From NCBI GenBank assembly GCA_031291325.1, contig JARLJG010000002.1:1-64000 (forward strand): a stretch of 64,000 bases of DNA, written 5' to 3'. The notes under the pieces were generated by a model that was not told the DNA's origin, did no database searches, and saw only the letters and a list, made by a program, of their open reading frames with translations. A program made the translations under genes and the position numbers. The stretch comes from Burkholderiaceae bacterium (GTDB lineage Bacteria; Pseudomonadota; Gammaproteobacteria; Burkholderiales; Burkholderiaceae_D). Positions 61,739 to 64,000 of the stretch are shown here, one piece after another (the stretch's first letter is position 1; each line of letters opens with the position of its first letter).

Positions 61739-62517
61739 TTTTCCTGAGGAGCCGCCGCCGGTGGTTTAAGCTGTCCGAGGAAGGAAATCAATTCCAATGG
61801 CAATGGGAAGACGATCGTGGTGTTCTTGTCGGCGCCGATCACGGTCAGGGTTTCCAGGTAGCGCAATTGAATCGCCTGCGGTTCTTGCGCCAGGATTCTG
61901 GCGGCTTCGAACAATTTTTCGGATGCCTGCAATTCGCCTTCCGCATGGATCACCTTGGCGCGCCGCTCGCGCTCGGCCTCGGCCTGGCGGGCGATGGCGC
62001 GGATCATCGATTCGGTCAGGTCGACTTGCTTGATCTCGACCGCAGCGACCTTGATGCCCCACGAGTCGGTCTGCGTCGCGAGCGAATCGCGGATCGCCTG
62101 ATTGAGCTTTTCGCGTTCGGCCAGCATGTCGTCCAGGCTGTGCTTGCCGAGCACCGAGCGCAGCATGGTCTGCGCCAACTGGCTGGTGGCGTTCAAGTAA
62201 TTGACGACGTTGATGATCGCCTTCTGCGGATCGACGATGCTGAAATACACCACCGCGCTCACCTTCACCGACACGTTGTCGCGCGAGATCACGTCCTGGG
62301 TCGGCACTTCCAGCACCACGGTGCGCAAATCGACCCGCACCACTTGCTGGATCCACGGAATGATCAGCACCAGTCCCGGCCCCTTCACGCGCTGGAAGCG
62401 GCCGAGGGTGAAGACGACGCCGCGCTCGTACTCGCGGAAAATCCAGATCGCGGCGGAGAGAAAGACAAGGCCGGCGACGATGACAATCAAAAATAGAAAG
62501 CTGAATTCGGCAAACAT
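61735..62517 (-). CDS. Slipin (stomatin/SPFH-family membrane protein)
   Basis: 260 residues from MFAEFSFLFLIVIVAGLVFLSAAIWIFREYERGVVFTLGRFQRVKGPGLVLIIPWIQQVVRVDLRT, one membrane helix followed by the Band 7 domain. VPTQDVISRDNVSVKVSAVVYFSIVDP and the C-terminal VIHAEGELQASEKLFEAARIL are characteristic of slipins. GGAGG six bases before ATG 62517 fixes the start. It organises membrane microdomains. It is coupled to an MFS gene rather than the usual NfeD protease. Confidence 0.92.
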   Translation of the reverse strand: MFAEFSFLFLIVIVAGLVFLSAAIWIFREYERGVVFTLGRFQRVKGPGLVLIIPWIQQVVRVDLRTVVLEVPTQDVISRDNVSVKVSAVVYFSIVDPQKAIINVVNYLNATSQLAQTMLRSVLGKHSLDDMLAEREKLNQAIRDSLATQTDSWGIKVAAVEIKQVDLTESMIRAIARQAEAERERRAKVIHAEGELQASEKLFEAARILAQEPQAIQLRYLETLTVIGADKNTTIVFPLPLELISFLGQLKPPAAAPQEK

Positions 62518-62709
62518 GATGCACCTCCAAAGGCCATCCGTGCGAAAGCGACCGCGCATTGCCGGCTGTCAAGCGGCGCGCATGGTCTCCCTGCCGCCCG
62601 GCATCCGGGATCGACGTCTCCTCATAGTAGGCATTTTTTGTTGATATGTCCATGAGGCGATCTTGTGCGGCGTTATTGCCGCCATCGATGCCCTGCGCGC
62701 ACGAGCGAA

Positions 62710-63633
62710 TCAAATCGATACGCTGCTGCCGCCCGCACTCCTGGCGCGCGCCAGCGCGGCGGCCGACGCGCCGATCAGGTCGCGTTCGTCCTGGCCGGGC
62801 GCAAGGCTGGCGACGCCGAAGGATGCCATCAACGGCAGCGCTTCGCGCCGGTCGGCCACGATCGCGGTCTTTTTCATGCGCTCGCGCAAGCGCTGCGCCA
62901 CCAGCGCGGCGTTCTCGGCGGCGGTGGCCGGCAACAATACCGCGAGCGCATTGTCACTATAGCGCGCCATGAAATCGGATGGCCGCAGCGCCGCGACGAT
63001 GGCGCTGCAAGTCATGCCCCGCGCCTCTTCCACCGCTGCCGCGCCATACGATTGCGCGAAGCGATCGACGTAATCGAGGTGGATCATCAACATCGATAGC
63101 GGCGCATTGGCGCGCTGCGCCTGGCGCACCAGATGCTCCAGATTTTGGTCGAACCAGGCGCGATCGCGCACGCCGTTGTCAAGGTCGGGGCCGAACAGAA
63201 ACGGGTCCTCGGCGTGTGGGACGGCGGCAGCCTGGGACGCGCGCAACGCCAGCAGCTTGTGCGCGAAGCCGCTGGATTCGCCGATCAAGGCCATCAGCCC
63301 GGCAGCGTCGATCGCCAGCACCTCGGCGGCGCAAGTGGCGACGATGCGCAAGCCGCGCCGTTCGCCGCCCATCACCGAAAATTCGCCCACGCATTCGCCC
63401 GCAAGCGCTTCGCGTTCGCCGTCCGCACCGGCCTGCGCGCTCGCCCGCAGCGCCCCGCGCAATACCGCATAGAGTTGCGCGTTGCCATCGACGATGGCCG
63501 GCAGCGAATCGCCCGCCTGCAGCCGCAGGACGGGGAAATCGGCCAGCAGCCTGTCCATCCCCGCGATATCGCGAAACAAATGAATATCGGCGCTGGCGTA
63601 GCCGGACGCGCCGAATACCCTATCGCTGCTCAT
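62710..63633 (-). CDS. Cyclic-nucleotide-binding domain protein with degenerate GGDEF
   Basis: 307 residues from MSSDRVFGASGYASADIHLFRDIAGMDRLLADFPVLRLQAGDSLPAIVDGNAQLYAVLRGALRAS. An N-terminal cNMP-binding-type barrel (~20-130, with GECVGEFSVMGGERRGLRIVATCAAEVLAID) is joined to a GGDEF fold (~165-300). The signature, normally RYGGDEFAVLLP, reads RYSDNALAVLLP, so catalytic and metal-binding residues are missing and diguanylate cyclase activity is not expected. It may act as a sensor by binding nucleotides. Single gene. Confidence 0.82.
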   Translation of the reverse strand: MSSDRVFGASGYASADIHLFRDIAGMDRLLADFPVLRLQAGDSLPAIVDGNAQLYAVLRGALRASAQAGADGEREALAGECVGEFSVMGGERRGLRIVATCAAEVLAIDAAGLMALIGESSGFAHKLLALRASQAAAVPHAEDPFLFGPDLDNGVRDRAWFDQNLEHLVRQAQRANAPLSMLMIHLDYVDRFAQSYGAAAVEEARGMTCSAIVAALRPSDFMARYSDNALAVLLPATAAENAALVAQRLRERMKKTAIVADRREALPLMASFGVASLAPGQDERDLIGASAAALARARSAGGSSVSI

Positions 63634-63982
63634 CACCGCCCCCCTCCGCCTCCTGAATCGCAGGATCACGCCATCGGCACAAGAAAGCGCCGTTCTCGCC
63701 CGACCGTTCCGCTCTTGTGATTATTTTTTGTAATTGCTTTGTGATTACTATTTGTTATTATTTTTTTGTGACTGTTGCGCTGTCTATGCTGCCATATAAA
63801 AAATCACATCGCAACCAATTTAGCCGGCGGAAACGCGGGAGGACGCAAACCATTGCAGCGTCACCGGCGGCAACGGTAAGCAGCGGTAACACCCGCCAGT
63901 TCGCCGCTCCAGGAGTTATAATCTTCCGATTGATCCATCACATGGCAAATGACGGAATTTTCGTCTCGAGGGAACACTTCAA
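63634..63982. other. AT-rich divergent promoter region
   Basis: 349 bp. 63717-63795 is strikingly AT-rich (T-runs) in an otherwise GC-rich segment. It probably holds promoters for both divergent genes. No gene is supported. Confidence 0.4.
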
Positions 63983-64000
63983 ATGAACAACGACAGCATT
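63983..64000 (+). CDS. Start of a gene cut by the window end
   Basis: ATG at 63983 follows GAGGGA by nine bases and opens MNNDSI before the window ends. Product cannot be told. Confidence 0.4.

Overview
The window looks like a chromosomal segment of a beta-proteobacterium of the order Burkholderiales, most likely Oxalobacteraceae (Massilia/Collimonas/Herminiimonas-like). The basis is high GC, the style of IlvD, RelA, AckA-Pta, GshA, TesB and BluB, and REP-type CGAAGGCGGGAA palindromes. No marker gene allows a species call. Most of the DNA is housekeeping and metabolic; accessory material sits in islands between.

Layout. 0.2-2.6 kb: TPR protein and L,D-transpeptidase (cell wall). 2.9-5.2 kb: gshA, then a DinJ/YafQ toxin-antitoxin pair. 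5.3-10.7 kb: two proteins of unknown function, an antitoxin with a nonsense-broken PIN toxin, tesB, a WGR-like protein and a small lipoprotein. 11-16.7 kb: outer-membrane barrel protein, a LysR/MFS divergent pair separated by a 316-bp inverted-repeat element, and ilvD. 17.4-21.1 kb: a membrane-spanning wHTH-nSTAND-TPR protein coupled to a small unknown protein.

21.3-26.6 kb (minus strand) is the most unusual locus. It encodes a LanC-like cyclase, a HopA1-type protein, an aminoglycoside-phosphotransferase-like kinase and a 115-residue peptide carrying four identical copies of DCCWIVLATTGCST. Kinase + HopA1-like lyase + LanC is the enzyme set of class V lanthipeptides, so I read this as a multi-core class V-like lanthipeptide system. 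A membrane-anchored Cys-rich protein lies just upstream. No dedicated transporter or protease is visible.

27.1-35.9 kb: a PLP aminotransferase, then a MarR-controlled FUSC/DUF1656/HlyD/NodT efflux operon and a DUF4157 toxin-like protein. This stretch is bracketed by a 3'-half tRNA remnant and an intact tRNA-Val(GAC). 35.9-44.8 kb: hydroxypyruvate isomerase, CDF metal exporter, ackA-pta, DUF3617 protein, hemerythrin-histidine kinase, bluB. 45-50.9 kb: orphan sugar-binding protein, DUF1161 protein, relA (with a rearranged 5' region), RidA, alpha/beta hydrolase.

51-58.3 kb: a polyamine/membrane module (SpeD, Gly-rich membrane peptide, DUF4178, SPFH-SHOCT and DUF350 on the minus strand; a membrane SpeE-like protein and an FAD oxidoreductase divergently on plus). 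58.4-64 kb: ParDE, a small membrane protein, a periplasmic binding protein, slipin-MFS operon, a cNMP-binding/degenerate GGDEF protein and the first codons of one more gene. Short inverted-repeat elements are frequent; one has visibly inserted into a REP hairpin.
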